Below are positions 1-9,046 of a stretch of DNA of 64,000 nt, piece by piece. Below the pieces are notes generated by a model, which ran no database searches, was not told where the DNA came from, and saw only the letters and a program-made list of their open reading frames with translations. Source of the stretch: an uncultured Anaerolineaceae bacterium (lineage in GTDB: Bacteria; Chloroflexota; Anaerolineae; Promineifilales; Promineifilaceae); NCBI GenBank assembly GCA_937967805.1, contig CALBTC010000358.1, positions 24,050-88,049 on the forward strand, in the 5' to 3' direction. The position numbers were made by a program, and so were the translations under genes. Each line of letters opens with the position of its first letter. Position 1 is the stretch's first letter.

Positions 1-195
1 CCGGAGCATGACTCGATTTATAGAGATTTCCAGGGTCTGGAAAATGTGCCGCAGCAGCAGCTAGACGAGATCGCCCATTTTTTTACCCATTATAAAGATT
101 TAGAAAAGAAAAACGTGGCGGCCATTGGTTGGGAATCCCGAGAAGTTGCCCACGACCGCATACGCCATGCGCAGGCATTGTACGCAGACCTTTAG
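1..195 (+). CDS. ppa: Inorganic pyrophosphatase, C-terminal part (5' end outside window)
   Basis: The first 64 codons form an open frame with no start, ending in TAG at 193-195. The peptide contains IAHFFTHYKDLEKKNV followed by a GW-containing segment. This matches the C-terminal part of family I soluble inorganic pyrophosphatases (HFF.HYK.LE...). The enzyme hydrolyses PPi to phosphate in the cytoplasm and pulls biosynthetic reactions forward. The active-site aspartates lie upstream of the window, so activity cannot be judged. The family call rests only on this tail. Confidence 0.75.
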   Translation, partial: PEHDSIYRDFQGLENVPQQQLDEIAHFFTHYKDLEKKNVAAIGWESREVAHDRIRHAQALYADL

Positions 196-457
196 AGCGG
201 CTGCTGCTATGGCTGTGGCAAAGAGCGTAATCCTTTTATGCCAATTATGTATCGCTGATATATACCCTTATCCATATGGAACTCCGCGCCTAGTTTGTAC
301 AATGCCCCTAGATTGGCCGCTTGCTAAATGGAAAGCGGCAAACCTCTTCCGAAGCAGCTTGATTTACTAAATTTAACAAGGTAGGGAGCAACTATCGCTT
401 CGGTTGGCAAATTAATTTTGCACCCACACCAATCAGACACCAAGTATGGAGGTAAAC

Positions 458-664
458 GTGAACAAAGATATTTTGAAAGGAAAGTGGAATCAGTTTAAAG
501 GCGAGATTCAACAAGAATGGGGTAAATTGACCAACGATGATATGGACATCATTAACGGTGAGTATGACAAGCTGGTTGGCCGCATTCAAGAGCGGTACGG
601 CCGTACCCGTGAAGAAGCGGAGCGCGAAGTAAACCGTTACTTTGAGCGCCATCCGGCTTACTAA
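458..664 (+). CDS. CsbD family stress protein
   Basis: A 68-residue acidic, helical protein beginning MNKDILKGKWNQFKGEIQ, the hallmark N-terminus of the CsbD family (general-stress proteins of unknown biochemical role). I chose the GTG at 458 because GGAGG at 448-452 lies 5 bases upstream. An ATG at 446 in the same frame overlaps that ribosome-binding site, so it is unlikely to be used. The gene stands alone, follows the pyrophosphatase after about 260 bases, and is closed by a strong hairpin at 687-727. That suggests a monocistronic stress transcript. Confidence 0.85.
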   Translation: MNKDILKGKWNQFKGEIQQEWGKLTNDDMDIINGEYDKLVGRIQERYGRTREEAEREVNRYFERHPAY

Positions 665-686
665 TTTTCCCTGACAGCAAACAATT

Positions 687-731
687 AACGGCAAGGTGTA
701 TGGAGAACAACCATATACCTTGCCGTTGCAT
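687..731 (+). terminator. Hairpin terminator after csbD-like gene
   Basis: A near-perfect 17-base inverted repeat (687-703 with 711-727, loop of 7) carries one G-T wobble and is followed by GCATTTT. It sits 22 bases after the csbD-like stop codon, as expected of an intrinsic terminator. Confidence 0.65.
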
Positions 732-775
732 TTTAACATGGAGCGCACAATGGAACTGAAGAGACAGCAGATAGA

Positions 776-1921
776 ATGAGCGGATCATCGCAGCAATCGC
801 TGCGCGATAATTTTGTAAAGCATACCTTAATCGTTATTGGATTGGTAACGGCCGTTACCTTACTCCTTATTCTAGCCTGGCAAATAATTGATGTTTTTGT
901 CCTGCTGTTTGCCGGGATTTTATTAGGTGTCCTGCTGACCAGTTTGAGCGGTTGGGTACGAGAACATACGCCGCTTTCCCACCGGCAGGCATTGGCCGTG
1001 ATCACGCTGCTGTTGGTGGTGCTGCTGGTGGCCGTCGGTTCGTTTGCTGTGCCAAATCTGGTAACGCAAAGCGAGCAGTTGGGCCGCAACTTGCAAGAAT
1101 CTATCAATGACCTACAGACAACGCTGGAGGGCCAAAGCTGGGCACAGCCAATTCTTAATCTACTACCTGATCCTGAACAGTTGAGTAACTCATCCGGCGC
1201 CATTTTTAGCCAGATATCCAGCCTTTTTTCACGCACGTTCAACATGTTCACCAACCTGGTCGTCATTCTTTTTGTGGGATTCTACCTGGCATTTGAACCA
1301 GATTTGTATGCCAATGGCGTTATCAAGCTTGTGCCCAAGGGCCAACGACAACGCGCCGGTGAATTGTTAGACGAGATTGCCTACACGCTGCGCTGGTGGC
1401 TGGCTGGACGTTTTGCTTCCATGTTCCTGGTTGGTGTCTTGTCTGTTGTGGGGCTCGCCCTGCTGGGTGTGCCACTAGCATTTATTTTGGGCGTGCTTAC
1501 CGGCGCGCTGGCCTTTATTCCGATCATTGGCCCGGTATTGGGGGTAATCCCACCAATGCTGATCGCCTTTACCAACAGTCCCGCCCAGGCGCTCTATGTC
1601 TTTTTGCTGTACACGGGTATTCAGGTCGTCGAAAGCTACTTTATTACGCCGCTGATTCAGCGGAAGACTGTGGCGCTGCCACCGGTGCTGCTGATCATCT
1701 CCCAGGTGATCTTTGGCGTTTTCTTTAATTTTATCGGTGTTGCTATCGCGGCTCCTGTGTCGGCTACGCTCATCGTGGCCACAAAAATATTGTATGTAAA
1801 AGATGTGCTTGGCGACCACGAGATTGAGCTGCTAAAAGAAAATCCGGAGCCACATTTTGCCGCCAGCCAAAAAGCAGCACAAAGCAAACCGCGTGAACAA
1901 TACCGTCCTAGAGAATCGTAG
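776..1921 (+). CDS. AI-2E family transporter (PerM/YdiK-like)
   Basis: A 381-residue polytopic membrane protein of the AI-2E transporter family (old DUF20 group). It has several N-terminal hydrophobic segments, a central soluble stretch (about residues 85-150), and a C-terminal block with family-type glycine/proline patterns such as FIPIIGPVLGVIPP and YFITPLIQRKTVALPP. The C-terminus is polar. Family members export autoinducer-2 or act as Na+/H+ antiporters, and the substrate here is unknown. It is followed 20 bases later by the BrkB-like gene, so the two are probably cotranscribed. No strong ribosome-binding site is visible before the ATG. Confidence 0.88.
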   Translation: MSGSSQQSLRDNFVKHTLIVIGLVTAVTLLLILAWQIIDVFVLLFAGILLGVLLTSLSGWVREHTPLSHRQALAVITLLLVVLLVAVGSFAVPNLVTQSEQLGRNLQESINDLQTTLEGQSWAQPILNLLPDPEQLSNSSGAIFSQISSLFSRTFNMFTNLVVILFVGFYLAFEPDLYANGVIKLVPKGQRQRAGELLDEIAYTLRWWLAGRFASMFLVGVLSVVGLALLGVPLAFILGVLTGALAFIPIIGPVLGVIPPMLIAFTNSPAQALYVFLLYTGIQVVESYFITPLIQRKTVALPPVLLIISQVIFGVFFNFIGVAIAAPVSATLIVATKILYVKDVLGDHEIELLKENPEPHFAASQKAAQSKPREQYRPRES

Positions 1922-1941
1922 TCCGTTAATTTTGTCGGAGG

Positions 1942-2868
1942 TTGGTTGAAATTAAGCTACTTAAACGAACATTCAAGGAATGGCGAGAGGATAAAGCCTC
2001 CCGGCTGGCAGCCGCCCTGGCATTCTTTGCCGTGCTTTCCATTCCACCGCTGCTGGTTCTAATCATTATGGTTGTGGGCCAATTTACCGGCGGCGAAGCT
2101 ACCCGGCAGGCCATTGAGCAGCAGGTTGAGCAGGTGGTGGGGTCACAAGGTGCCGGCGCCATTGAGATGATCTTAGATGCGGCCAGCCAGCCCACCGGCC
2201 TCTCGCTGGCGGCGCTCACCAGTGTGGCCGTTTTGCTGTTTACTGCCTCAAACGTTTTTGTGCAATTACAAGATGCGCTGAACACCGTCTGGAACGTCAT
2301 GCCTGATCCGGAACAAGGCATCATGAACACCCTCCAAAAGAGGGCCATCTCATTTGTAATGATATTGGCAATAGGGGTTTTGTTTTTAATTTTGCTGCTG
2401 CTTAGTTCTGTTGTGGCCTTTTTAGGCAGTCAGATTAATGAGGTGCTGCCCGGTTCGCTGCCCGTTTTTCAGGTATTGAATGTGGTTTTGGGCTTGCTGT
2501 TGTTGACGGGTGTATTTGCCCTCCTCTTCAAAACGGTGCCCGATGTGACAATTGCCTGGCGTGATGTAGGGCTGGGTGCGGCCGTTACGGCCGTTCTCTT
2601 TGTGCTCGGTGCGTTTGGCATGGGTTTTTACCTGCGCATTAGCGATCCGGCTTCTAGTTACGGTGCCGCCGGTTCGCTGATTGTTTTGATGATTTGGATC
2701 TACTACTCGGCTCAAATTTTCTTTCTGGGAGCCGAATTTACGCAGGTGTATGCCAACATGTACGGCTCAGACATTGTTCCTGAGGAAGGTGCGGTACGCA
2801 TTCGCAAAGTGACAGGACCCGCGCCTGGGCAAAAGGAGTCTTCCGAGCCGCAAAGAGAAGCCAATTAG
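1942..2868 (+). CDS. YihY/BrkB family inner-membrane protein
   Basis: About 308 residues with six predicted membrane segments. The N-terminal FKEWREDKASRLAAALAFFA and the C-terminal YGAAGSLIVLMIWIYYSAQIF are typical of the YihY/BrkB (formerly RNase BN) family, whose function is unsettled. The start is uncertain. GGAGG at 1937-1941 touches the in-frame TTG at 1942, which is too close for initiation, whereas an in-frame ATT at 1951 lies 9 bases after it. An upstream TAA at 1927 limits any extension. The tail is polar and charged. Confidence 0.88.
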   Translation: MVEIKLLKRTFKEWREDKASRLAAALAFFAVLSIPPLLVLIIMVVGQFTGGEATRQAIEQQVEQVVGSQGAGAIEMILDAASQPTGLSLAALTSVAVLLFTASNVFVQLQDALNTVWNVMPDPEQGIMNTLQKRAISFVMILAIGVLFLILLLLSSVVAFLGSQINEVLPGSLPVFQVLNVVLGLLLLTGVFALLFKTVPDVTIAWRDVGLGAAVTAVLFVLGAFGMGFYLRISDPASSYGAAGSLIVLMIWIYYSAQIFFLGAEFTQVYANMYGSDIVPEEGAVRIRKVTGPAPGQKESSEPQREAN

Positions 2869-3102
2869 CTTAACCCAGGCTGCTTTATGGATGCATGAAA
2901 GGGTGATTTCCCGGCAAAAGCCCAAAAAGAGACAAAGAATATATCCGGCTTGTGCCCTGGTTGGCTAGCGAGGCATATTGCCTTTTGAGGTCGTTCCACC
3001 GTACAGTAAATGAAAATCCGCAGTTTGGTGCAAATTGCGCACAGGTTGTTTCTCTGCGCCTCCGCGCCTCTGCGTTAAATTATTTGTTGAAGGAGAAACC
3101 AG

Positions 3103-3330
3103 ATGCCATATGATTCAATCAGGGAGTTGCCCGACTCGGTAAAAGACAATTTGCCCAAACATGCGCAAGAAATTTATAAGGAGGCATATAACAGCGCCTG
3201 GGATCAATATGCCGACCCGGAAGATCGGCGGGGCGATGCTTCCCGCGAAGAAACGGCTCACCGGGTAGCCTGGTCGGCGGTTAAAGAGAAGTACGAGAAG
3301 CAAAACGGCCGTTGGACTAAAAAAGAATAA
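3103..3330 (+). CDS. ChaB family protein
   Basis: A 75-residue protein starting MPYDSIRELPDSVKDNLPKH, with the ChaB pattern (LP..v...lP.hAq.iy..Af..A...y) and the closing AHRVAWSAVKEKYEK. ChaB was named as a putative regulator of a cation antiporter in E. coli, but its molecular role is unclear. A good AAGGAG lies 9 bases before the ATG. It is preceded by about 230 bases of noncoding DNA holding a low-complexity CTCTGCGCCTCCGCGCCTCTG phrase, and followed closely by the mgtC-like gene. Confidence 0.85.
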   Translation: MPYDSIRELPDSVKDNLPKHAQEIYKEAYNSAWDQYADPEDRRGDASREETAHRVAWSAVKEKYEKQNGRWTKKE

Positions 3331-3355
3331 GCCAATCTCGGTAAAGCAGCTATTC

Positions 3356-3811
3356 ATGGAAGAATTAATTGTAAACCTTACGGTATGGGACCGCATATTC
3401 CCAAATCTTGCCAAAATGGTAATTGCTTTTATCCTCGCCTTGCCTATTGCCATTAATCGTGAAAAATCAACGCGTATCATGGGTCTACGGACCTTCCCTT
3501 TGGTGGCAGTAGCCAGTTGTGGCTTTATGCTGATGGCCACCGCCATGATTGGCGCGAACCTGGACGCCACCTCTCGCGTTCTGCAAGGATTAATAACCGG
3601 CATAGGCTTTATTGGTGGCGGTGCCATTTTAAAAAATGATAGCGGTGTAAAGGGCACGGCGACCGCTGCCAGCATTTGGGGGACAGGCGCTTTAGGCGCA
3701 TCTATTGCTTTTGGGTACCTGGATATTGCCCTGATTATTACGGTTGTCACCTTCGTGGTTCTGCGCCTCTTTACGCCCTTGAAAGTAGACGTTGAGAAGG
3801 ATGAAGCATGA
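3356..3811 (+). CDS. MgtC/SapB family membrane protein
   Basis: A 151-residue protein with four to five membrane segments. It contains the MgtC landmarks REKSTRIMGLRTFPLVAVAS and GIGFIGGGAILK. The family is linked to magnesium limitation and to modulation of the F-ATPase or phosphate uptake in pathogens; the role in a free-living bacterium is inferred only. Its TGA stop overlaps the ATG of the next gene as ATGA (3808-3811), so the two are translationally coupled. The long hydrophilic C-terminal domain of Salmonella MgtC is absent, as in the short SapB-type members. Confidence 0.87.
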   Translation: MEELIVNLTVWDRIFPNLAKMVIAFILALPIAINREKSTRIMGLRTFPLVAVASCGFMLMATAMIGANLDATSRVLQGLITGIGFIGGGAILKNDSGVKGTATAASIWGTGALGASIAFGYLDIALIITVVTFVVLRLFTPLKVDVEKDEA

Positions 3812-4944
3812 ACACCCCACTTGTGCACATCGGTATCGTTTTGGCCACCGACCTGCGCGATTCCGATACGGTTTCGGCATATAAACAAACCGGCGACCGT
3901 TTGCAAAAGGTGCTGCGGGAGCAGTTTCCCCAATTCCGCTGGCAGGTTGATTTTGTCAACCGGAACCGATATGCCCCCCGCGGGGCCATCGATCCTTTGC
4001 CCCTGCTGACGTTTGGCGTGCAGGAAAAAATTAGTCGCCATTGGGATTATGCGCTGGTGCTGGTGCCTAACGCCCTGCAGCCGCGCAAACGGGTCCACAC
4101 CGTGGGCATTCCTTCTTCGGCATTGGAAACGGCCGTTCTCTCCTCAGCCGATCTGGATGAAACCTCAGCTCAATTTTGTGATCAACTGGTGGCGCTGGCG
4201 CTTCATTTGCTGGGCCATTTGTGGGGCCTGGAGCACCATGACAGCGGCCCCATGCGCCCGCCGGAAGAAGTAAACCAGCTTCAGATCAGCCACTTTCCTG
4301 ACTTTCAACAAACCATCACCGTCGATCGCCTGGAAGAGGTGGCCGATAAGCGGCTGGAGGAGCAGACCAAGCGGTGGAACCGGCTGGCATTTTACTGGCG
4401 CGCCTTTTGGGCCGATCCCAAAAGTATTTTGATCGACATCATTGGCTATTCCCCCTGGAAATTGCCTTTGCAGGCGGGGCGGCTTACGGCGGCAACGGCC
4501 GTATCGCTCATGCTCCTTTTGTTGGCAGCCGAGGCGTGGGAAGTAGGGGTGAACCTCTCGCTGCCCCTGCTCGTTCTTGGCGGCATCGTAGCCCTCATCG
4601 TGGCGGCGGCATTTATCTTTGCCGGGCAAAACCTGGGCGAGATATCCCGTGCCGTTGGCTGGCGCGAGCAGCTTACCCGCACCCGCATCGTCATATTCGG
4701 CACGGTTCTGCTGGGGATGCTCGCCCTGTGGCTGCTGCTGTTCGCCGTGAGTTTTTTCATTGGCTGGCTGCTGCCCGACGAAGTGCTGACCGCCTGGATT
4801 CGAGAGCCGACTTTGAGCACGCTGCAACTGGTGCGGCACGCAGCCTTCATGGCCATTCTGGGCGTACTGGCCGGGGCGCTGGGCGGCAACCTGGAAGACG
4901 AACATGAAATTAAGGCCGAACTGCTCTTTGACGAAGAGACTTGA
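3808..4944 (+). CDS. Membrane protein with degenerate zincin-like motif
   Basis: A 378-residue protein of two parts. Residues 1-190 are soluble and carry HLLGHLWGLEHHDSGPM near residue 135. That spacing fits the metzincin consensus HExxHxxGxxH except that Leu replaces the catalytic Glu, which suggests an archaemetzincin-like fold that binds zinc but may not cleave peptides. Residues about 225-360 hold four hydrophobic membrane segments arranged as two hairpins separated by a cytoplasmic RAVGWREQLTRTR-like stretch. The start overlaps the mgtC stop (ATGA), implying joint expression. I do not recognise a named family with this architecture. Confidence 0.7.
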   Translation: MNTPLVHIGIVLATDLRDSDTVSAYKQTGDRLQKVLREQFPQFRWQVDFVNRNRYAPRGAIDPLPLLTFGVQEKISRHWDYALVLVPNALQPRKRVHTVGIPSSALETAVLSSADLDETSAQFCDQLVALALHLLGHLWGLEHHDSGPMRPPEEVNQLQISHFPDFQQTITVDRLEEVADKRLEEQTKRWNRLAFYWRAFWADPKSILIDIIGYSPWKLPLQAGRLTAATAVSLMLLLLAAEAWEVGVNLSLPLLVLGGIVALIVAAAFIFAGQNLGEISRAVGWREQLTRTRIVIFGTVLLGMLALWLLLFAVSFFIGWLLPDEVLTAWIREPTLSTLQLVRHAAFMAILGVLAGALGGNLEDEHEIKAELLFDEET

Positions 4945-5032
4945 TCTGTACCCCTATTTATGTCCCCATCTATACCCAAGTTCATTTTGCCCGATCAGCA
5001 GGTTTGCTAAACTGCTCAGAATACAAGAGGGA

Positions 5033-6040
5033 ATGTTTGTGATTCCAAAAATTTCAGGCAAGTTTTTATCCATTTTTATACTGCTTTTAATCTTAAGCCT
5101 CTTGGGGCTGGCAGGCTGTGCCGGTGCGCCCTCCACCTTTGCCCCCAAGGGAACCGCAGCGGCGCAAATTGGCCGGCTGTGGTGGATCATGTTTGGCGTG
5201 GGCACGGCCGTTTACCTGGCGGTGATGGGGGTCATGATGCTGGCCCTCTTTCGCCCCGGCACCAAACTGCCTTTTGCATTAAACGGCCGTCGCCTGATAA
5301 TCGTCGGTGGTTTGATCATCCCGCTCATTATTCTGATTGTGATTTACGGCTTTACCCTCAGCACGCTCAGCGCCCTGGAACCGGAGAAAAACCAGGGACC
5401 ACTGACCATTGAAGTCATTGGTCACCAGTGGTGGTGGGAAGTGCACTATCCCGATCACCAGGTGACCACCGCCAATGAGATTCATATTCCCGTCGGCCAA
5501 CCCGTTACCTTTAAACTCGCTTCAGATGACGTCATTCACAGCTTTTGGGTGCCGGAACTGCACGGCAAACGAGACTTGATTCCGGGCCGGGTCAATCATT
5601 TTTGGCTGCAAGCGGATGAACCGGGCGAGTATTGGGGGCTTTGTGCCGAATATTGCGGCACGCAGCACGCCAAGATGCTTTTTGTGGTGGTGGCCAAACC
5701 GCAAGCGCAGTTTGACCAATGGCTGGCGCAGCAGCAACAGCCTGCCGCCACCCCAACAGACGCGCTTACCCAAGAAGGCTTTGACGTTTTCATGGACGCC
5801 GACTGTGGCCGCTGCCACACCATCAGCGGCACCGAGGCTGACGGGGATTTTGGCCCCGACCTGACCCATTTCGCCGGCCGGCTGACGCTGGGCGCAGGTG
5901 CCGCGCGCAACACGAGAGGCACCCTGGCCGGCTGGGTAGTTGATCCACATGGCATAAAACCGGGCAACCTGATGCCCTCGTCTGACGTTTCGGGGGCAGA
6001 GTTACAGGCATTGCTGGCTTATTTAGAATCACTCGAATAA
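5033..6040 (+). CDS. coxB: Cytochrome c oxidase subunit II fused to cytochrome c
   Basis: Accepts electrons from cytochrome c or its own haem and passes them through CuA to subunit I. The N-terminus is a lipoprotein signal (LGLAGC lipobox), followed by two membrane helices. The cupredoxin part has the VIGHQWWWEVHYP segment and the CuA site CAEYCGTQHAKM. A C-terminal cytochrome c domain carries CGRCH and a likely Met ligand in GNLMPS, so this is caa3-type. The ATG at 5033 directly abuts AGAGGGA, so GTG 5039 is an equally good start. An upstream ATG at 4904 would add 43 residues before the signal peptide and overlap the previous gene, so I rejected it. Confidence 0.93.
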   Translation: MFVIPKISGKFLSIFILLLILSLLGLAGCAGAPSTFAPKGTAAAQIGRLWWIMFGVGTAVYLAVMGVMMLALFRPGTKLPFALNGRRLIIVGGLIIPLIILIVIYGFTLSTLSALEPEKNQGPLTIEVIGHQWWWEVHYPDHQVTTANEIHIPVGQPVTFKLASDDVIHSFWVPELHGKRDLIPGRVNHFWLQADEPGEYWGLCAEYCGTQHAKMLFVVVAKPQAQFDQWLAQQQQPAATPTDALTQEGFDVFMDADCGRCHTISGTEADGDFGPDLTHFAGRLTLGAGAARNTRGTLAGWVVDPHGIKPGNLMPSSDVSGAELQALLAYLESLE

Positions 6041-6068
6041 ATACAGGAGTTTAGGCTTTAGAGAAAAT

Positions 6069-8666
6069 ATGACGACGACTTCACCTTCTTCAAGCAAGCA
6101 AGAATACGAAACGACGGAAATCGTTCCGGAAAATATCGAGACCCCCCATGCCAACCATCCCGATGAGGAGACCAAAACGGCATTGGAAAACGTTTGGGCC
6201 GATCCGCCGCCCGGGCTTGTGGGGGCAATCAAAGCGATTCAAAACGATGCCGTGGGCGGCCGTATCATGGGCACCGCTTTTCTCTTTTTTCTTATTGCCG
6301 GGGTGCTGGCATTGTTGATGCGCCTGCAGCTCATCGTGCCGGAAAATACATTGGTCGGACCGGATCGCTACAACGAGCTGTTCACCATGCACGGCTCCAC
6401 CATGATGTACCTCTTTGCCGTACCGATGATTGAGGGGATTGCCATCGTCATGCTGCCGTTGGTATTGGGCAATCGGGAGCTGCCGTTTCCCCGGCTGGGC
6501 GTGTTTAGCTACTTCACCTTCGTCCTGGGGGGGCTGCTCTTTTTCTCCAGCTTCCTGCTCAACGCCGTGCCCGATGCCGGCTGGTTTGCCTATGCGCCGC
6601 TCAGCGGCTTGAAATATTCGCCGGGTATTGCCCTCGACTACTGGCTGCTGGCCCTGGGGGTGGCCGAGGTGGCCGCCATCGCCGCCGGCGTAGAGATTAT
6701 CATCGCCATTTTGCGAATGCGTGCGCCGGGCATGTCGTTGGGGCGGATGCCGCTTTATGCCTGGGCGATGTTGGTAACGGCCGTATCCATCCTGTTCGCC
6801 TTTACCCCGCTCATCGTTGGCAGCCTGATGCTGGAGCTGGACCGCAAAATCGGCACCCAATTCTTTAACCCGGCCATGGGCGGCAGCCCTGTGCTGTGGC
6901 AGCACGTCTTTTGGATTTTCGGCCACCCCGAAGTGTATCTTCAATTTTTGCCCGCCACCGGCATGTTGGCCATGATTGTGCCCGTCTTTTCCCGCAGGCG
7001 CATCGTCGGCTACCCGTACATCGTCATGGCCATGGTTTCCACCGGCTTTGTCAGCTTTGCCCTGTGGGTACATCACATGTTTACCGTGGGCATTCCCCAA
7101 ATCGGCCTGGGCATCTTTACCGCCGCCAGCATTTTTATTGCCATCCCCACCGGCATCCAGATTTTTGCTTATCTGGCGACGATTTTAAGCGGCCGTCCCG
7201 TGTGGAAAACGCCTTTCCTGTTTGTGATTGGTTTTCTGGTGACATTTGTTCTTGGTGGCATTACCGGGGTGATGGTCGGCGCCGCCCCCTTCGACTGGCA
7301 GGCGCACGACTCTTACTTTGTGGTGGCCCATTTGCATTACGTGCTAATTGGCGGCGTGGTATTCCCTATTTTTGCCGCGCTTTATTACTGGATGCCAAAG
7401 TTCACCGGCAAGCTGCTGGATGAAAGATTTGGTAAATGGAACTTTTGGCTGATGTTTTGCGGATTTCATATCGCCTTTTTCCCGCAGCACATTGCCGGGC
7501 TGCTGGGCATGCCCCGCCGCATTTACACCTATCCGGCAAACTTTGGCTGGGATATTTACAACTTTATTTCCACAATAGGTGCCCTAATCCTGGGCGCCGG
7601 CGTGGCCGTCTTTGTCTACAATTTTTTCTGGAGCCATCGCCATGGTGAAGATGCAGGACAAAATCCGTGGGGGGCCGATTCGCTAGAATGGGCAACGGAT
7701 TCACCACCTTTAAACTTTGCCTTTTCCAAGCTGCCCATCGTGCGCAGCCGCCACCCTCTTTGGGACCAGCAAGGGCTGGATGAAGGCCAGTCTAAAACGC
7801 GCAAGCTGCTGAACGGGTTGGCCAACTGGCCCACCAAATGGCGCGCCGCCCTGATCACCTCTACGGTAGATGCCCGCCCGATGGAGATATTCCGCGTCTC
7901 GGGACCCTCCATCTGGCCCTTTATTGCCGCCGTCGGTTTGGTCACCATTTTCGGTTCAGAGATATTTAGTTTACGGCCGCTTTCCGTCCTGGGCATCGTG
8001 GTATTGGTGGTGGCCATTGTTGGCTGGAACTGGCCGTCTGAAACGCCCACCAGCGACGAAGAAGAACGCGCCTTTGAAGAAGAATACGATATTCCGGTGC
8101 GTACCTACGGCAGTCGCGTTGTTTCCCGCAGCGGCATGTGGCTGTTTATTTTGCTCATTTTCATTGCCCTGGCCAGCTTCCTTTTTAGCTACTTTTACAT
8201 TCGGATCGAAAGCAGCGCCTGGCCACAAGGCGGCCTCCCTCTGCCAAATTTGCGCTGGGTGGGGCTGGGCACGCTGCTCATCCTGGCCAACGTCCCCATT
8301 TTGCGCTGGACCTTTCGCAAAAGTCGGTATGACAACGACAAGGGCAAGCTGAGGCTGGGGCTGTTTTTAGGGTTCGTGGTGGAAGCCGGCGTATTGGCTT
8401 TGCTGCTTTACGATCTCAGCTTGTTAAATTTTGATTGGCGAATTAACGCTTATGGCTCGGTCTTTTTTGCCCTTAACGGCTATTTGCTGCTGCTGCTTAT
8501 TTTTGGTTTGGGCATCAACCTTTTCGCCCAATATTGGAGCTGGCGCGGTATTTACCATTCTAGACGGTACGTGGTGGTGGAAAACACAGCTTTGTACTGG
8601 ACGACGTTGGTAGGTGCGTGGCTGGCGCTTATCGGCGTGGTATACGTATCACCATACCTCATTTAA
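6069..8666 (+). CDS. Cytochrome c oxidase subunit I-III fusion
   Basis: 865 residues. The first 560 or so are subunit I, the haem-copper oxygen-reducing core. Visible ligand motifs are FTMHGSTMM (low-spin haem), WIFGHPEVY (CuB), WVHHMF (CuB) and VVAHLHYVLIGG (haem a3 and haem a ligands). From about residue 680 onward a five-helix block (SRSGMWLFILLIF..., GVALLLYDLSLLN...) resembles subunit III. Fusion of I and III is known in Thermus caa3 oxidase and several Chloroflexota. It lies 28 bases after coxB and is clearly in one operon with it. The ATG has only a weak upstream purine run. Confidence 0.92.
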   Translation: MTTTSPSSSKQEYETTEIVPENIETPHANHPDEETKTALENVWADPPPGLVGAIKAIQNDAVGGRIMGTAFLFFLIAGVLALLMRLQLIVPENTLVGPDRYNELFTMHGSTMMYLFAVPMIEGIAIVMLPLVLGNRELPFPRLGVFSYFTFVLGGLLFFSSFLLNAVPDAGWFAYAPLSGLKYSPGIALDYWLLALGVAEVAAIAAGVEIIIAILRMRAPGMSLGRMPLYAWAMLVTAVSILFAFTPLIVGSLMLELDRKIGTQFFNPAMGGSPVLWQHVFWIFGHPEVYLQFLPATGMLAMIVPVFSRRRIVGYPYIVMAMVSTGFVSFALWVHHMFTVGIPQIGLGIFTAASIFIAIPTGIQIFAYLATILSGRPVWKTPFLFVIGFLVTFVLGGITGVMVGAAPFDWQAHDSYFVVAHLHYVLIGGVVFPIFAALYYWMPKFTGKLLDERFGKWNFWLMFCGFHIAFFPQHIAGLLGMPRRIYTYPANFGWDIYNFISTIGALILGAGVAVFVYNFFWSHRHGEDAGQNPWGADSLEWATDSPPLNFAFSKLPIVRSRHPLWDQQGLDEGQSKTRKLLNGLANWPTKWRAALITSTVDARPMEIFRVSGPSIWPFIAAVGLVTIFGSEIFSLRPLSVLGIVVLVVAIVGWNWPSETPTSDEEERAFEEEYDIPVRTYGSRVVSRSGMWLFILLIFIALASFLFSYFYIRIESSAWPQGGLPLPNLRWVGLGTLLILANVPILRWTFRKSRYDNDKGKLRLGLFLGFVVEAGVLALLLYDLSLLNFDWRINAYGSVFFALNGYLLLLLIFGLGINLFAQYWSWRGIYHSRRYVVVENTALYWTTLVGAWLALIGVVYVSPYLI

Positions 8667-8671
8667 CGATT

Positions 8672-9046
8672 ATGAAATTATCCAGACAAAAACAGGTTGC
8701 CAGAGAAAGCATCACTTTGTTAGCCAGTCCCATTGCCTGGTCTGTCTACTTTGTGACGGTTTACCTGCTGGTGGAGTTTGCCTGCCATATGGGGCCGCTG
8801 CTTGGAGCTGTGCGGGCATTGACACTTATTTTGATGCTGCCCACCCTGGCTGTGGTTGCATACACCTGGCGGCGCGGCCGTTTGGCCCAGGAACGGGCTG
8901 CCCAAGCAGAAGCAGACCCTGAGAGTGAAGAGAATCCCGGCGAGATGCAATATTTTTCCGGCGAAGTGGGCATTTGGCTGAGCGGGCTTTTTGTGCTGTT
9001 GACGCTGGCTGTCGGCGCAACGGCATTGGTGCTGCAACCATGTTGA
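8672..9046 (+). CDS. Small membrane protein of the oxidase operon
   Basis: 124 residues with three hydrophobic segments (about residues 17-37, 43-62 and 101-121). A charged, Glu-rich loop (AQAEADPESEENPGEM) lies between the second and third. It follows the oxidase I-III gene by 5 bases and overlaps the next start, so it is probably an oxidase assembly factor or accessory subunit. No family is recognised. I start it at ATG 8672; an upstream in-frame ATG at 8618 would lie inside the oxidase gene. Confidence 0.7.
   Translation: MKLSRQKQVARESITLLASPIAWSVYFVTVYLLVEFACHMGPLLGAVRALTLILMLPTLAVVAYTWRRGRLAQERAAQAEADPESEENPGEMQYFSGEVGIWLSGLFVLLTLAVGATALVLQPC

Noticed and set aside
6090..7100. A 336-codon minus-strand frame within the oxidase region
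   Set aside because: Opposite cytochrome oxidase subunit I with all haem ligands; the antisense peptide is Gly/His/Gln-rich without motifs.
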